A stretch of 64,000 nt of DNA from Mycolicibacterium sp. S2-37. Its GTDB lineage: Bacteria; Actinomycetota; Actinomycetes; Mycobacteriales; Mycobacteriaceae. The stretch's first letter is position 1. Every line of letters begins with the position of its first letter. The stretch covers positions 62,001 through 126,000 of the forward strand of contig NZ_JAFEVR010000002.1 of NCBI RefSeq assembly GCF_017352375.1. Reading direction: 5' to 3'. Both the position numbers and the translations under genes were made by a program. The notes below the pieces were generated by a model. That model saw only the letters and a program-made list of their open reading frames with translations, searched no databases and was not told where the DNA came from. Positions 1-8,490 of the stretch are shown here, piece after piece.

Positions 1-417
1 CGCTGTCCGACGGCCCGATGACCCTCATAGAACGCCTGGTCCAAGAGCGCCAGCCGAGTGTCTCGCCGCGGCGGGTGGTTCGGCGGGGAGCCGTTCACCG
101 CCGTCATCGATCAGTCTCCGGTCGCACAGCGGGATTGCACCGAATCATCGCGCCAGACTAGCCGATTGGGTGCCCGCGCCGGTGAAAGTGCAGACGATTG
201 CGTCGACCATCTCACGCGGACAGGGTCATCGGCGGATCCGGACGGCTTCGAGGACTGTAGCGACTGCAAGGGGTTGAGCCGAATCCTGCAGTGGCGCAAT
301 GCCCTGAGAGGCTCGACAGTCGCCACGGGCGGACGTCGACAATACGAACGGATCCACAGAATGCGGTGACAGGTCTGCGGACTCGGTGATTAAATTGCGC
401 GGGGGGTTTCGAAAGGC
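1..417. other. Left-edge stretch without a confident gene
   Basis: No convincing complete gene is visible before the sulfotransferase. Forward frame 3 is open from the window edge to a TAG at 159-161 and could be the last 50 or so codons of a gene starting to the left, but nothing in it is recognisable. The other open frames here look like random GC-rich frames. The final 60 bases are less GC-rich and probably hold the promoter of the next gene. Confidence 0.3.
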
Positions 418-420
418 GTT

Positions 421-436
421 TTGACGGATGTACCAG
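421..436 (+). promoter_or_regulatory. Operator-like half site TTGACG
   Basis: TTGACG is followed by GATG and a poor right half, TACCAG. It is the weakest member of a motif family (TTGACG-N4-CGTCAA) found before most transcription units of the biosynthetic region. It overlaps the ATG proposed for the sulfotransferase, so either this site is fortuitous or translation starts further in. Confidence 0.2.
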
Positions 437-1420
437 CGGCAACTCCGTGCGCAGTCCGAGACGGCGACTCGCCCGGTCATCCTGTTCGTGATGGGCTTCG
501 GTCGGTCGGGAACTTCGGCGCTCACGCGGGTTCTCTCACTCTGCGGCGCTGTGCTACCGGCTGGGCTGTTGGGCGCCACATCGAGCAACCCGCGCGGTTA
601 CTGGGAGCCGCGGGCGGCCATTCACCTCAACGAGACGATCCTGCGCCGCCACGGTGCATCCGCGTACGACGTGAAGCTGTGCCCGGACAACGCCGCGACC
701 ACTTCCGCCCAGAGCGCCGCCAGCATCGCCGAGATCGCGAAATTCCTGACCACGTTGCCGACCGAACCCGTGGTGGTCATCAAGGAACCGAAGATGACAG
801 CCGTCAGTGGGCTGTGGTTCGAGGCGGCGCGCCTGACCGGGTTCGACGTCGCGACGGTGATCGCCGTGCGACACCCTGCGGAGTGCATCGGATCGGTGGA
901 GAAGCGCACCCACCATCAGCTCTATGTCGGGTCCTCGCCGGAATTGGTGAGCGCCTGGTGGCTGAAATACTCTCTGCTGGCGGAGCGAGAAACCCGCGGC
1001 CTGCCACGCGTTTTCGTCGAGTACTCGAATCTGCTGGAGGATTGGCATCGTGAGGTGAAGCGCATCTCCACTGCGCTGGAGGTCGACCTCGGCGCCCAGG
1101 ACGAGATCGCCATCAATGACTTCCTCAAGCCCGAACTGCGCCACCACCGGCACGAACGCACGGTATTGGAGCCTTTCGGGACAGACTGGATCCGTCCGAC
1201 CTACGAGGCGATGAGTGCGGCCGCGCGGGACGAGCAATGGGACCAGTCCGTGCTGGACCGAGTGTTCGAGGCCTACCGGGCGAGCGAGAGCGGATTCCGG
1301 TTGGCATTCGAGGACTCCCGTCGCTACCGCAACCTGAACCGGCTCTTCCGGCCGACAACGGTGAAGGTCGCCCTCGAGGTGCTTGCGCTGCTTCACCGGC
1401 GCAAGGGCACGTGGGCCTAG
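428..1420 (+). CDS. Sulfotransferase family protein
   Basis: A 330-residue protein with the PAPS-binding signature of sulfotransferases. A P-loop-like FGRSGTSAL lies at about residues 23-31, the 5'-phosphosulfate loop. RHPAECIGS near residues 150-158 supplies the Arg and Ser expected to bind the 3'-phosphate. There is no signal peptide or membrane segment, so it is probably cytosolic. It is the first gene of the tailoring region and is followed 76 bp later by a glycosyltransferase. Sulfated glycopeptidolipids are known from some rapid growers, so sulfation of a sugar or hydroxy group on the local lipopeptide is a reasonable inference; the substrate cannot be read from sequence. The start is uncertain: GAAAGG lies about 11 bases upstream of the ATG. 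Confidence 0.8.
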   Translation: MYQRQLRAQSETATRPVILFVMGFGRSGTSALTRVLSLCGAVLPAGLLGATSSNPRGYWEPRAAIHLNETILRRHGASAYDVKLCPDNAATTSAQSAASIAEIAKFLTTLPTEPVVVIKEPKMTAVSGLWFEAARLTGFDVATVIAVRHPAECIGSVEKRTHHQLYVGSSPELVSAWWLKYSLLAERETRGLPRVFVEYSNLLEDWHREVKRISTALEVDLGAQDEIAINDFLKPELRHHRHERTVLEPFGTDWIRPTYEAMSAAARDEQWDQSVLDRVFEAYRASESGFRLAFEDSRRYRNLNRLFRPTTVKVALEVLALLHRRKGTWA

Positions 1421-1496
1421 GACCGGGCCGACGTCGCGGGCGGTCATGCCGGCGACCGGCGACGCCCATACCGGATGCGAAAGGCTTGCGCCCGCA

Positions 1497-2792
1497 ATGA
1501 GAGTCGTACTGGCATTCTACGGAACGCGGGGGGATGTCGAGCCGGGTATCGCAGTGGGTCTCGAGCTGTCGAACCGTGGCCACGATGTCTGTATGGCGAT
1601 TCCGCCCGATCTGATCGCCTCGGTCGAGGCGGTTGGTCTCACGGGGGTCGGCTACGGTCCCGCCACACAGGCGTGGCTGGAGGACACCCGCGACTTCTGG
1701 GCGTACCTGTTCCGCAATTTCTGGCGGGTACGGGATGTACGAAATTTCCTGCGCAAGTCCCGGGAGCCCGGCATCCAGGCGTGGGCGGAGATGAGTGCCA
1801 CGCTGGTGTCGGTGACCGATGGGGCCGATGTGCTCATCAGCGGGATGAGTTATCAGGAGCTTGCCGTCGATGTCGCCGAACATCTGGACGTTCCGTTCGC
1901 CACGGTGCTGTGGTTTCCGATACGGGTGAACGGCCACCTCGTGCCGACTCTTCCGGCACCCCTTGTCCGCAAGGCGATGACGGCCTACGAGTGGCTGGTC
2001 TGGCTCGGGGTGCGCAAGGTCGAGAACGACCAACGGCGGGAACTGGGACTGTCGCCGGCAAAGGGTCCGGCACCCGGCCGGATAGCCGAACGGGGTTCGC
2101 TGGAGATCCAGGCCTACGACGACGTCTGCTTTCCGGGGCTGGCGGCTGAATGGGCGAATGGGAATGGGCGGCGACCTTTCGTCGGCAACCTCACCCTGGG
2201 CGCGGCCACCGATGCCGATGAAGACGTCGTGTCGTGGATCGAGGCGGGCCGCGCACCGATCTGTTTCGGCTTCGGCAGTATTCCCGTCGAGTCGCCCGCC
2301 GAGATGATCGAGATGATCGCCGTGTCGTGCGCGCAGTTGGGGGAGCGCGCGCTGGTGTGTGCGGGATGGACCGACTTCAGCAAGGCCAGGGAGTTCGACC
2401 ACGTCAAGGTGGTCGGAGCGATGAACTACGCCAAGATCTTCCCATCCTGCCGTGCCGTTGTTCACCATGGCGGTGCGGGCACCACCGCGGCAAGCCTGCG
2501 CGCAGGGGTTCCCACCTTGATCTTGTGGATGGCCGATGTCCAGGTGGTATGGGGAGTCGCGATCAAACGGCTGGGGGTGGGCGCTTGCCGGCGCTTCTCG
2601 GCAACCACCCAGCGATCGCTGGTCGCGGATCTGCGCACCATCCTCACGCCGGAATGCGGTGAGCGCGCGCGCGAACTGGCGGTTCGGATGTCGGCACCCA
2701 CCACGAGCGTGCGGGTCGCCGCCGACCTCGTGGAGGAATATGTACAGCGGCGACCAAAGGCGCGCCGCCACAGGCATCCTCACGACCGGTGA
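1497..2792 (+). CDS. GT-B glycosyltransferase, GPL Gtf type (copy 1)
   Basis: A 431-residue NDP-sugar glycosyltransferase of the GT1/UGT group used in mycobacterial glycopeptidolipid assembly. The N-terminal acceptor domain opens with RVVLAFYGTRGDVEP. The donor domain carries FGSIPVESP and the HHGGAGT loop that binds the nucleotide diphosphate. The acidic-Gln pair that usually contacts the sugar is not present (ADVQ in its place). The start was set at the ATG because all three paralogues in the window begin with MR[VFI]VL there; an in-frame 5' extension exists but is not family-like. Likely role: transfer of a deoxyhexose or other sugar to the lipopeptide at the cytosolic face. Acceptor and donor are not predictable. 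Paralogues lie at 8491 and 18161. Confidence 0.9.
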   Translation: MRVVLAFYGTRGDVEPGIAVGLELSNRGHDVCMAIPPDLIASVEAVGLTGVGYGPATQAWLEDTRDFWAYLFRNFWRVRDVRNFLRKSREPGIQAWAEMSATLVSVTDGADVLISGMSYQELAVDVAEHLDVPFATVLWFPIRVNGHLVPTLPAPLVRKAMTAYEWLVWLGVRKVENDQRRELGLSPAKGPAPGRIAERGSLEIQAYDDVCFPGLAAEWANGNGRRPFVGNLTLGAATDADEDVVSWIEAGRAPICFGFGSIPVESPAEMIEMIAVSCAQLGERALVCAGWTDFSKAREFDHVKVVGAMNYAKIFPSCRAVVHHGGAGTTAASLRAGVPTLILWMADVQVVWGVAIKRLGVGACRRFSATTQRSLVADLRTILTPECGERARELAVRMSAPTTSVRVAADLVEEYVQRRPKARRHRHPHDR

Positions 2793-2807
2793 GCCGGGAG
2801 CCGGTCG
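2783..2807 (+). terminator. Hairpin at end of glycosyltransferase 1
   Basis: CGACCGG (2783-2789) pairs perfectly with CCGGTCG (2801-2807) around an 11-base loop that contains the stop codon. An A-rich stretch follows. It looks like a rho-independent-type hairpin without a U-tract, as is common in mycobacteria. Confidence 0.4.
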
Positions 2808-2819
2808 AATCGCCAAAAA

Positions 2820-2851
2820 TTGACTATAGCGACAAAAATCGTGCCTAGAAT
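2820..2851 (+). promoter_or_regulatory. Operator-like palindrome and promoter before TylF-like gene
   Basis: TTGACT-ATAG-CGACAA (2820-2835) is a good inverted repeat and matches the recurrent motif at 5 of 6 bases in each half. A TAGAAT box (2846-2851) downstream looks like a -10 element. The spacing of 20 bases between TTGACT and this box is too long for a comfortable -35, so the palindrome is more likely a regulator site. Confidence 0.45.
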
Positions 2852-2889
2852 GAGCCCGCCGGCACCCGCAGCTAGGACATGAGGCAACA

Positions 2890-3705
2890 GTGACCATCAC
2901 CGATCATGACGTCAGATCGTTGTATCTCGACCTGCTCCGACGCAACCTCACCCGATACGGCATGAGTGAGCGCATCCCGTCGGAATGGCCGCTTCGGCGT
3001 CGCCTCCTGCTCAAGACCGTCAACACCCTCACGCCCGTCTTCAGGGGTTCGGGGACGTCTGAGCATGCAGCCCGCGATCTGGGTCTGGACTGGCCGGCCG
3101 AGGCCGAGACGATGATCGGTATGCAGCGGCTCACCAGCCTCCAGCACTGCGTCGAGACGGTCCTGGAAGACGACATTCCCGGCGATCTCATCGAATGCGG
3201 GGTGTGGCGCGGCGGTGCGTGCATCCTGATGCGCGCCGTGCTCGTCGCCTACGGTGATCACACGCGCAGCGTGTGGTTGGCCGATTCGTTCCAGGGCGTA
3301 CCGCGATCGGATCCGGCGAATTACAAGGCGGACAGGGGCATCAGGGCGGACTTCGCTGCCGGCATCCTGGGTGTGTCGGAAGAACAGGTGAGAGCGAACT
3401 TCGCGCGCTACGGACTTCTCGATGATCGGGTCCGCTTTCTGCCCGGGTGGTTCAAGGACACTCTTCGCGATGCCCCGATCGACCGCATCTCGGTACTGCG
3501 GCTCGACGGAGACCTCTACGAGTCCACCATTCAAGCCCTCGACGCGCTCTACCCGCGGCTGTCACCTGGCGGCTTCTGCATCATCGACGACTACTCGGCG
3601 GTGAAGGCGTGTGAGAAGGCGGTCACGGACTACCGTGCCGCACACGGGATCACGACCGCGATCATCGACATCGACGGAACGGGTGTGCTGTGGCGCAAGG
3701 AGTGA
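2890..3705 (+). CDS. TylF/MycF-type sugar O-methyltransferase
   Basis: A 271-residue SAM-dependent methyltransferase of the macrocin O-methyltransferase (TylF) family, which methylates sugar hydroxyls in a metal-dependent way. Visible motifs are the SAM-binding DLIECGVWRGG (about residues 98-108), ADSFQGVP, the acidic RLDGDLYES near residue 205, and IDDYSAV near 233, the last two carrying the metal and catalytic acids. The start is GTG with GAGG five bases upstream. It has its own upstream palindrome and -10-like box. By context it probably methylates a sugar already attached to the lipopeptide, as rhamnosyl methyltransferases do in GPL loci. The position methylated is unknown. Confidence 0.88.
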   Translation: MTITDHDVRSLYLDLLRRNLTRYGMSERIPSEWPLRRRLLLKTVNTLTPVFRGSGTSEHAARDLGLDWPAEAETMIGMQRLTSLQHCVETVLEDDIPGDLIECGVWRGGACILMRAVLVAYGDHTRSVWLADSFQGVPRSDPANYKADRGIRADFAAGILGVSEEQVRANFARYGLLDDRVRFLPGWFKDTLRDAPIDRISVLRLDGDLYESTIQALDALYPRLSPGGFCIIDDYSAVKACEKAVTDYRAAHGITTAIIDIDGTGVLWRKE

Positions 3706-3762
3706 CATCGCGATGCCCGGCAACCGCCCCGGCCGGCTCAGAGCGATAGCGTCGCCTCTCCC

Positions 3763-4764
3763 ATGCACGGTGGCGCGAGCCCCGTCCGATTCGGGGTCCT
3801 GGGTGCCGCTCGAATAGCGCCGATCGCCCTGCTGACGCCGGCGCGGACGAATGCGGAGGTGACCGTTTGCGCCGTCGCTGCGCGCGACGTCACACGTGCC
3901 CGCGCCTTCGCGGCCGAACACACGATCCCGCATGTGCATGACAGTTACCAGGCCCTGATCGGCGATCGGAATATCGATGCGGTCTACAACCCGTTGCCCA
4001 ACGGGCTGCACGGAAAATGGACCAGGGCAGCCCTCGCCGAGGGTAAGCATGTGCTGTGCGAGAAGCCGTTCACCGCCAACGCCGCTGAGGCGAGAAAGAT
4101 CGCCGAACTGGCCGCAGCCTCGGACCGGGTGGTGATGGAAGCCTTCCACTACCGGTATCACCCGCTGATCCTGCGCGTCGAGGAGGTCATCGCCTCCGGC
4201 GAGCTCGGCACCCTCGAGCATGTGGAGGCCGCCATGTGCTTCCCGCTGCCGAAGATGTCCGACATCCGTTACGAGTACGGTCTTGCCGGTGGCGCCACCA
4301 TGGACGCCGGGTGCTACGCCGTCCACATGGTGCGCACCTTCGGCGGCTCCACACCAGAAGTCGTCTCGGCGACGGCGAAACTGCGTCGTCCCGAGGTGGA
4401 TCGGGCGATGACGGCCGAACTGCGCTTCAAGGACGGGCACACGGGCCGGGTGCGCTGCTCGATGTGGTCGTCCTCGCTGTTGCGGCTGAGCGCAAGGGTC
4501 GTCGGCACCCGCGGCGAGCTGCGCGTGGTCAACCCGGTGCTTCCACATCTGTTTCACCGGCTCGCGGTGCGCACCGCACAGGGCAGACGCGTCGAGCGTT
4601 TCGACCGCCGAACCAGCTATGCGCATCAGCTCGATGCGTTCGCCGCATCGGTATTGCGTGGAGAACCAGTGAAGACCGGGCCCGAGGATGCGATCGAGAA
4701 CATGACCGTCATCGACGCGATCTATGGCGCAGCGGGCCTTTCGCCCCGCGAACCGACGGCCTGA
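3763..4764 (+). CDS. Gfo/Idh/MocA-family NAD(P)-dependent oxidoreductase (copy 1)
   Basis: A 333-residue oxidoreductase. The N-terminal Rossmann fold starts RFGVLGAARIAP, the family EKP motif with its catalytic Lys occurs as LCEKPFTANA near residue 110, and the C-terminal alpha/beta domain contains GGATMDAGCYAVH. Substrates in this family are sugars, NDP-sugars or related polyols. A close paralogue lies at 5653, separated by a hydrolase on the other strand, so the pair arose by local duplication. Possible roles are reduction of a keto-sugar intermediate or oxidation of a sugar on the lipopeptide; neither can be chosen from sequence. No clear ribosome-binding site precedes the ATG. Confidence 0.85.
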   Translation: MHGGASPVRFGVLGAARIAPIALLTPARTNAEVTVCAVAARDVTRARAFAAEHTIPHVHDSYQALIGDRNIDAVYNPLPNGLHGKWTRAALAEGKHVLCEKPFTANAAEARKIAELAAASDRVVMEAFHYRYHPLILRVEEVIASGELGTLEHVEAAMCFPLPKMSDIRYEYGLAGGATMDAGCYAVHMVRTFGGSTPEVVSATAKLRRPEVDRAMTAELRFKDGHTGRVRCSMWSSSLLRLSARVVGTRGELRVVNPVLPHLFHRLAVRTAQGRRVERFDRRTSYAHQLDAFAASVLRGEPVKTGPEDAIENMTVIDAIYGAAGLSPREPTA

Positions 4765-4790
4765 CCTCTGCGGCGGTCACCTTTGGGCCG

Positions 4791-5531
4791 CTAGCGGCTC
4801 GTCAGGACGATCTCGGACGGCATTGCCTCATCGGAGAGCCAGCCGTCGACCGTTCGGGCGAAGATGTCCGCGCGATGGAGCGGCCAGTTGTGCCCCATTC
4901 CTCGTACGAAGCCGTCGGCGCCCCGGGGCATCTGCCGCGCGAGCGCAGCGCCTGACTGACGCACGAATGCCAGCTCCCTGCTCCCTGCCAGGAACAGGGT
5001 CGGGGTCCCAGCGCGGTCGAGCCCGTCGGGACAGGTGAATCCGGCTGATTCGACGACGATTTCCGATATCTGCCCGGCCGGCTTCAGATCCCGGGTATCC
5101 GGCTGGGTGGTGTGCGAGATGGTGATGGACCGTGTCATCGCGGCAACCGCGCCCAGAAGATGCCGGGTGAGCCACACACCCGGCAACGGGTTGGCAAACG
5201 CCCCGCACAGCACCGCGCGGTCGACGACCTCCGGTGCTGTTGCAAGTAGCTGCACGCCCACCTGCGCCCCGAGGGAATGTCCCACCAGATGCGCGCGGCC
5301 GGTGTCGCCGCGGTGACGGATCACCTCCGCCACCGCGCATGCGGCTGCAGTGATGCTGAACGGCGACCGCTGGGGGCTCTTGCCGTGTCGTGGGAGATCG
5401 GCAGTCAGACAACGATATTGCGGCAGCTGCTCGACGACGGGCTGCCAATACTCGCCGCTGCGTTCCGCGCCGTGCAGGAACATCACGGGCGGCCTGCCGA
5501 CCGGACCGGTTTCCGTCACGAACAGCTCCAT
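4791..5531 (-). CDS. Alpha/beta-hydrolase fold protein
   Basis: A 246-residue serine hydrolase. FLHGAERSGEYW near residue 18 is the oxyanion-hole HG region, GHSLGA near residue 105 is the nucleophile elbow, and a late GHNWPLH gives the catalytic His. No signal peptide is seen. It lies between the two duplicated Gfo/Idh/MocA genes and points against them. The NRPS has no thioesterase domain, so a role as a free-standing release or editing enzyme is conceivable, but the sequence looks like a generic esterase or hydrolase and this is only a guess. Confidence 0.8.
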   Translation of the reverse strand: MELFVTETGPVGRPPVMFLHGAERSGEYWQPVVEQLPQYRCLTADLPRHGKSPQRSPFSITAAACAVAEVIRHRGDTGRAHLVGHSLGAQVGVQLLATAPEVVDRAVLCGAFANPLPGVWLTRHLLGAVAAMTRSITISHTTQPDTRDLKPAGQISEIVVESAGFTCPDGLDRAGTPTLFLAGSRELAFVRQSGAALARQMPRGADGFVRGMGHNWPLHRADIFARTVDGWLSDEAMPSEIVLTSR

Positions 5532-5652
5532 GCAGACATGCTACTTTGCTGCGCGCCGGGAGCGCCCCGCCGATTGCGTCGGTCTGCGGATTGCTGGAAC
5601 CGCGTCGAGGAAAAGGGATTTCGGCAGTCGGGTCACTGTTAGCATCGCGTAT

Positions 5653-6648
5653 ATGGCTGACGGAGCTTCTCCGGTCCGGATCGGGATCCTGGGCGCATCG
5701 AGTTTCGCTCCCACGACGCTGCTCGACCCGGCCCGAGAGAACCCTGAAGTCGCCGTCGTCGCAGTGGGAGCGCGGGACACGTCGAGCGCCCAGGCTTTCG
5801 CCGCCGAACACGGGATTCCGAAGGCGCATGGCAGCTACGAGGCGTTGGTTGCAGACCCAGACGTCGACGCTGTGTACATCCTCCTGCCCACCAGCATGCA
5901 CGGAAGGTGGACGCGGGCCGCGCTCGCAGCGGGTAAGCATGTGTTGTGCGAGAAGCCGTTCACGGCCAACGCCGCCGAGGCCCGCCAGATCGCCGATCTG
6001 GCGGCGGCATCAGACCGGGTGGTTATGGAGGCCATCCAATTCCGACACCATCCGTTGACCTTGCGCGTCGAGCAGGTCATCGCCTCCGGGGAGTTGGGCA
6101 CCCTGGAACGGGTGGACGTCGCGCTGTGCGTCCTGCTGCCGAAGTTCTCGGCCAACTGCTACAACTATGCCTTCGCCGGAGGCGCCATGATGGACGCGGG
6201 GAGCTATGCGGTCAACATGCTCCGCACCTTCGGCGGTTCGACGCCGGAAGTCGTTTCGGCCAAGGCCAAATTGCGCGATCCACGGGTGGATCGGGCGATG
6301 GCCGCCGATGTCCGGTTCGACGACGGACACACCGGCAGGGTGCGCTGCGCGCTCTGGTCGGGGGCGATCCGGGCGAGCGCACGGGTCGTCGGCGACCGTG
6401 GCAGGCTACGGGTGCTCAGTCCGGCAGCCCCACATCTGTTCCCATGGTTGTCGATTCGTTCGGACAACGGTAGGTGGGTGGAGCGTTTTCCTCGACGCGC
6501 CACCTACGCCTACCAACTCGACCACTTCGCCGCAGCTGTGCTGCGCGGGGAACCGGTACGGACGACGCCGAGCGATGCTGTCGAGAACATGACGGTCATC
6601 GATGAGATCTATCGCGCTGCTGGACTGCCGATCCGCGAACCGAGCTGA
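5653..6648 (+). CDS. Gfo/Idh/MocA-family oxidoreductase (copy 2)
   Basis: A 331-residue paralogue of the protein at 3763, alike over the whole length (shared blocks include LCEKPFTANAAEAR and VIASGELGTLE). The Rossmann start is RIGILGASSFAP. Differences fall at positions likely to touch the substrate: EAFHYRYHP becomes EAIQFRHHP, and DAGCYAVH becomes DAGSYAVN. The two copies may therefore act on different intermediates. The ATG was chosen because it aligns with copy 1; a longer in-frame extension runs antisense through the hydrolase start and is rejected. It ends convergently with the GMC oxidoreductase. Confidence 0.85.
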   Translation: MADGASPVRIGILGASSFAPTTLLDPARENPEVAVVAVGARDTSSAQAFAAEHGIPKAHGSYEALVADPDVDAVYILLPTSMHGRWTRAALAAGKHVLCEKPFTANAAEARQIADLAAASDRVVMEAIQFRHHPLTLRVEQVIASGELGTLERVDVALCVLLPKFSANCYNYAFAGGAMMDAGSYAVNMLRTFGGSTPEVVSAKAKLRDPRVDRAMAADVRFDDGHTGRVRCALWSGAIRASARVVGDRGRLRVLSPAAPHLFPWLSIRSDNGRWVERFPRRATYAYQLDHFAAAVLRGEPVRTTPSDAVENMTVIDEIYRAAGLPIREPS

Positions 6649-6650
6649 AC

Positions 6651-6665
6651 GGCCGCGCCGCGGCC
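6651..6665. terminator. Hairpin between convergent genes
   Basis: GGCCGC and GCGGCC pair around a 3-base loop in the 30-base gap between two convergent genes, and could end transcription from both sides. There is no U-tract. Confidence 0.35.
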
Positions 6666-6678
6666 ACGATGGCTCGGG

Positions 6679-8319
6679 TCAACTGGCGAAATGCGCCTCG
6701 TTGACATGCGATGCCACCCGCAGGGCGTTGGCCGCGACCGTCAAGCTGGGGTTCAATCCGGCGCTGGAGGGAAAGAACGAGGTGTCCACCACGTAGAGGT
6801 TCTCTACTTCGTGTGCCCGATTCTGCGCATCGAGCACGCTGGTGGTGGGGTCGGTGCCGAAGCGACACGTTCCACAGACGTGGCCCAGGTTCGCGTTGTT
6901 CCTGCCGTTGCCGAGGACCCGGGTGCGGAACGGCTCCAGGATGCCTTTGAAGAGCCGGAGGAATGCCCGGTGTCGCTCCACTTCGCCGGCATGCAGGCGG
7001 TACCGGATGCGCATGCGTTGGCGACCGTCGGCATCGGGCTGGTCCGTCGGCAGCACGCGGTTGTCCAGATAGGGCAGGTCCTCCATCATCGCGGCCAGGA
7101 TCAGCCCCCCGGTGAAGAACCTCTCGTACACCTGGCGCACGGCCGGCGTCATGAGGCGAAGCGTCTTGGCCTGCGGCCCTGGACGATTGATCATCCATTC
7201 CATGGGTGGTATCGCGCCGAAGGACTGCACGGTGCCGTACTTCTGTCCGTCGACGTAGTAGAAGTCGTTGAGTCCGATCTCCTTGTTCGCGGCGGTGATC
7301 GAGGAGCCGGGATGGGGCCAGACCTCGATGGGGTCCAGCAGATGACGCATCAGGTTGCGTCCGACCCAGTCTGAACCGTTGGCCAATCCGCGCGGCCAGT
7401 CACCGGATCGGGAGTTGAGCAGCAGCACAGGCGTCGACAGCGCACCCGCGGCGAGCACCACCACCTTGGCGCTCAAGGCGAGGGTGCCGCTGCGATGGGA
7501 ACAGATCACTCGCCGCACCTGGGTGCGATCGGCTTCCAGGCGGATGACCCGGCAGTCGGACAGCAGTCGGGCGCCGTGTTCGGCGACTGCCGGTAGCACG
7601 CAGTTGCGGGCGGCGTCGTTCTTGCACGCCCGGTCGCAGAGGTAGGTCTGACAGGTGGCGCACCCGTCGGTGTAATCACACGCCATCGGCAGGTGGTAGG
7701 GGTGCAGTCCACGCCCGGCGAAATAGTCGACCAGCGGCTGGTTGTCGCGCGAGAATGCGGGTGCGGACGGCAAACCGACACCGAATGTCTCCGGCCGTAG
7801 CGGATCCGGCTGACCGCGAACCCCGAGCAGCCTCTCCGCTTCCGCGTACCAGGGCGCCAACTCGTCGTAGGTGATCGGCCAGGCGTCCGGGACGGTGGAT
7901 TCGCCGGGACTGGCGAAGTTCTGGCGAGGGGTGAAATCACGGGCGAAGAAGCGTTCACACACCATGCCGTACAGCGCCGAGGATCCGCCGGTTCCACTGC
8001 CGATGAAGGGGATGAACCGCTTCGGCCGACGTCCGCTGATGTCTTCGACCTCGTCGATCGAACGGCCGGCGCGGGCCAGGGCATCGTGGTAGCTCGCCGC
8101 GGAACGTGCTGACTGGGGCTCTGCAAGTTCCGGCACCGCGGCACGGATCGTTCCCGGTGTCCCCGGCAGGGTGGACCGCCCCTTCTCCACGTAGAGAACC
8201 CTGCGACCCGAGCGAGCCAGCCGGTGGCCGAACACTCCGCCGCCCATGCCGGAGCCGATGACGATCACGTCCCAGGTAATGCGTTCCGCCTCGCGCGCGT
8301 CGAGCTCGCCGTCAACCAA
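6679..8319 (-). CDS. GMC-family FAD-dependent oxidoreductase
   Basis: A 546-residue flavoprotein of the glucose-methanol-choline/cholesterol-oxidase type. The N-terminal FAD-binding motif is VIGSGMGGG at about residues 17-25. The C-terminal GMC block runs from CGTCRFGTDP through NLYVVDTSFFP to NPSLTVAANA. A Cys-rich segment near residues 215-235 (GCATC...CDRAC...NC) is unusual for simple alcohol oxidases. The start is set at a TTG with a strong GGAGG seven bases upstream; a longer GTG/ATG frame reaches 8364 but lacks that site. It diverges from glycosyltransferase 2 across a perfect-looking palindrome. It may oxidise a hydroxy group of a sugar or the lipid; the substrate is unknown. Confidence 0.82.
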   Translation of the reverse strand: MVDGELDAREAERITWDVIVIGSGMGGGVFGHRLARSGRRVLYVEKGRSTLPGTPGTIRAAVPELAEPQSARSAASYHDALARAGRSIDEVEDISGRRPKRFIPFIGSGTGGSSALYGMVCERFFARDFTPRQNFASPGESTVPDAWPITYDELAPWYAEAERLLGVRGQPDPLRPETFGVGLPSAPAFSRDNQPLVDYFAGRGLHPYHLPMACDYTDGCATCQTYLCDRACKNDAARNCVLPAVAEHGARLLSDCRVIRLEADRTQVRRVICSHRSGTLALSAKVVVLAAGALSTPVLLLNSRSGDWPRGLANGSDWVGRNLMRHLLDPIEVWPHPGSSITAANKEIGLNDFYYVDGQKYGTVQSFGAIPPMEWMINRPGPQAKTLRLMTPAVRQVYERFFTGGLILAAMMEDLPYLDNRVLPTDQPDADGRQRMRIRYRLHAGEVERHRAFLRLFKGILEPFRTRVLGNGRNNANLGHVCGTCRFGTDPTTSVLDAQNRAHEVENLYVVDTSFFPSSAGLNPSLTVAANALRVASHVNEAHFAS

Positions 8320-8406
8320 TCGAGCTCCTCCGCGTGATGGCCCAACGTCGGCCTGGCCCAGCAATCCGGGATCGTATCAACGATCGAGTGGAGCAGCGGC
8401 CAAACG

Positions 8407-8422
8407 CTGACGCGAACGTCAA
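8407..8422. promoter_or_regulatory. Best operator-like palindrome of the cluster
   Basis: CTGACG-CGAA-CGTCAA is an inverted repeat with five of six bases paired in each half. It sits in the 171-base gap between the divergent GMC oxidoreductase and glycosyltransferase 2. It is the closest match to the recurrent TTGACG-N4-CGTCAA motif. An AATAAT sequence about 10 bases downstream may be part of a promoter for the glycosyltransferase. Confidence 0.5.
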
Positions 8423-8490
8423 AAACTCGGCAATAATGGCCGGGACTGCTCACGGTGGTGCGCATGACGACCGAAAGGCCACATCCTGCG

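Noticed and set aside
1125-2900. A 591-codon open frame on the minus strand
   Set aside because: Antisense shadow of glycosyltransferase 1; the sense strand has clear family motifs.
4787-4798. Perfect 12-bp palindrome GCCGCTAGCGGC between convergent genes
   Set aside because: It has no loop, so it would make a poor hairpin, and it overlaps the hydrolase stop; too short to call a site.
4791-5531. Assigning the hydrolase as the NRPS type II thioesterase
   Set aside because: It lacks specific type II thioesterase features and is 14 kb from the NRPS genes; it stays a generic hydrolase.
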